From: Legionella spiritensis
GTDB taxonomy: Bacteria > Pseudomonadota > Gammaproteobacteria > Legionellales > Legionellaceae
Assembly (NCBI RefSeq): GCF_900186965.1
Contig: NZ_LT906457.1
Span: forward strand, 956,501-1,020,500
Direction: 5' to 3'
Length of the DNA stretch: 64,000 bases
Both the position numbers and the translations under genes were made by a program. Positions 62,986-64,000 of the stretch are shown here, in pieces. Within the stretch, counting starts at the first letter, position 1. Each line of letters opens with the position of its first letter. Under the pieces are notes generated by a model. The model did not search any database. It saw only the letters and a list, made by a program, of their open reading frames with translations, and had not been told where the DNA came from.

Positions 62986-64000
62986 CTATTGCCCCAGACT
63001 CTTGGGGTCTGTCATATCTTCCAATGTGACGGAGTTATTAATCGTGACACGAGTGCCGTTTTGTAATTTAAGTTCTCCGGAACTCACAACCATCTGACCT
63101 TCGGTGACGCCATGCGTAATTATCGTATTGTTACCTTCCTGTTCGCCGGTCGCCACAAAAACCCGTTTGACATAGAGAATATCCTTGCCGTCTTTATCTT
63201 TTTTACCGTCCTTGTCTTTTTCAATAACAAACACGGAATTGCCATAGAGGCTATAGGAAATAGCCGTCGAAGGCAGCACGATAACGTCGGGTATGCTGGG
63301 TTGTTCAATGGCAATGGAGGCAAACATGCCCGGGATAAAAACGAAACGGGAGACATGATTTTGAGTATTCTTCTCACTGTTGCAGGTAACAACGGATTTT
63401 TGGGTGTCCTTATCCTTTCGTAGTGTAATCAAATCCGATTTCACAGGCTTTTTAAGCGCTTCCGATGGACAGTTAGGCAAGGTGGCCTGAACAAGGATGT
63501 TATGGGTATTGGGATCCACCTTGGAATTAATGGCGGTTATTTTTCCCGTAAATACCGTGTCGTTAAATTCCTCAACCTGAAATTGCAGGGACTGGCCGAT
63601 ATGCAGACGTTTATACAGCTGCTCGGGCAGATAGAATTCCAGATACAGGGGGTCAAGGGATTGCAGGCTGACTATCGCGGTTTGTCCGGGTGTGACGTAT
63701 TGGCCCAGATTGACCTGTCTAATGCCCAGGCGTCCTGAAAAGGGAGCTACAATGTGTTTTTGCTTGATTTCCGCCCGGGTTTTTTCGACATTGGCCTGGG
63801 CCTTTTCGAGATTGGCTTTGGCTTCATCAACATTTGACAGGGGGGCTGCTCCGCGTTTTTTCAAATCGACCTGGCGTTGGTAACTGATTTCCTTCAGGGT
63901 TAATTCGGCCTTGTTAAACTTGAGCGTTGCCTGTTGTACATCGTCTTCAATATCAATGAGGGGTTTGTCTTTTTCAACGTATTGTCCCGAGTCAAAGTGA
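62986..64000 (-). CDS. RND efflux adaptor (membrane fusion protein), partial
   Basis: Periplasmic adaptor linking the RND permease to the outer-membrane channel; about 338 residues are seen and the N terminus lies beyond the window. Visible parts: lipoyl half DSGQYVEKDKPLIDIEDD, an alpha-hairpin of heptads (about KFNKAELTLKEISYQRQVDLKKRG ... EAKANLEKAQANVEKTRAEI), the second lipoyl half VAPFSGRLGIRQVNLGQYVTPGQ, then the beta-barrel. Compared with MexA-like adaptors there is an extra segment of about 45 residues between LPNCPSEA and FIPGMF, with two cysteines, and a Lys/Asp repeat KDKDGKKDKDGKD. The frame is open to the window edge, so an internal TTG start at 63864 is not used. Confidence 0.9.
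   Translation of the reverse strand, partial: HFDSGQYVEKDKPLIDIEDDVQQATLKFNKAELTLKEISYQRQVDLKKRGAAPLSNVDEAKANLEKAQANVEKTRAEIKQKHIVAPFSGRLGIRQVNLGQYVTPGQTAIVSLQSLDPLYLEFYLPEQLYKRLHIGQSLQFQVEEFNDTVFTGKITAINSKVDPNTHNILVQATLPNCPSEALKKPVKSDLITLRKDKDTQKSVVTCNSEKNTQNHVSRFVFIPGMFASIAIEQPSIPDVIVLPSTAISYSLYGNSVFVIEKDKDGKKDKDGKDILYVKRVFVATGEQEGNNTIITHGVTEGQMVVSSGELKLQNGTRVTINNSVTLEDMTDPKSLGQ

Noticed and set aside
1-64000. tRNA or rRNA genes
   Set aside because: No T-loop GTTCGA(A/T)TC with matching acceptor stem and no rRNA signatures were noticed, but a tRNA search by eye is not exhaustive.

Overview
This window is chromosomal DNA from a gammaproteobacterium, most likely a Legionella or close relative. 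The case rests on gene content: a complete leucine-degradation operon in an amino-acid-feeding lifestyle, an EnhA/YkuD-type L,D-transpeptidase, eukaryotic-like Ser/Thr kinases in tandem (one ending in a CAAX box), a large coiled-coil protein of the kind found among Dot/Icm substrates, and a SulP-carbonic anhydrase fusion. No rRNA, tRNA, CRISPR array, phage or complete insertion sequence was seen.

Layout. 1-3.2 kb (minus): an aguB-speA-aguA operon converting arginine to putrescine, preceded by a structured RNA-like stretch and a terminator. 3.5-11.6 kb (minus): leucine catabolism (isovaleryl-CoA dehydrogenase, thiolase, a small membrane protein, methylcrotonyl-CoA carboxylase beta, methylglutaconyl-CoA hydratase, carboxylase alpha, HMG-CoA lyase). 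11.7-16 kb: an accessory patch with a methyltransferase-like protein, a DJ-1/PfpI gene bracketed by inverted copies of a mobile repeat, and two tandem kinases. 16.3-23.9 kb (plus): pyrD, msbA, lpxK, an exported protein, oxyR, and a double-ATPase ABC protein. 24-34.5 kb: coiled-coil protein, response regulator, MscS-type channel, two GT-C membrane glycosyltransferases, ada, a membrane protein. 34.7-43.1 kb: proS, a LysR regulator, SulP-carbonic anhydrase, a Fur-like box before a truncated gene start, then pcm-tolC-ttcA (minus). 43.4-48.2 kb: kbl-tdh threonine catabolism, ettA, L,D-transpeptidase. 48.2-56.3 kb: FadL-like porin, a tandem-repeat exported protein, histidine degradation (hutG; SDR-hutI), a DUF3298-like protein, an OPT transporter. 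56.8-64 kb (minus): valS, then an RND efflux permease and its adaptor (cut by the window end).

The most interesting signal is a family of small inverted-repeat elements (termini GGCTCCGTGAAC, TA-flanked) with at least six copies and one fragment here. Four genes (a DJ-1 gene, the MscS channel, proS, valS) end exactly in an element terminus, always in the same phase. This fits insertion at the TA of a stop codon: the element's first G rebuilds TAG and a second in-frame TGA follows three codons later. Two of the four appear to have lost the TAG and use the backup TGA, gaining three residues. Other leads are a start-codon-sequestering hairpin with a tiny leader ORF in front of valS, the CAAX-ended kinase, and a Fur-like box in front of a gene start cut off by a second kind of inverted-repeat element.

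All calls come from reading the sequence by eye; no database search was possible, and family names rest on recognised motifs.
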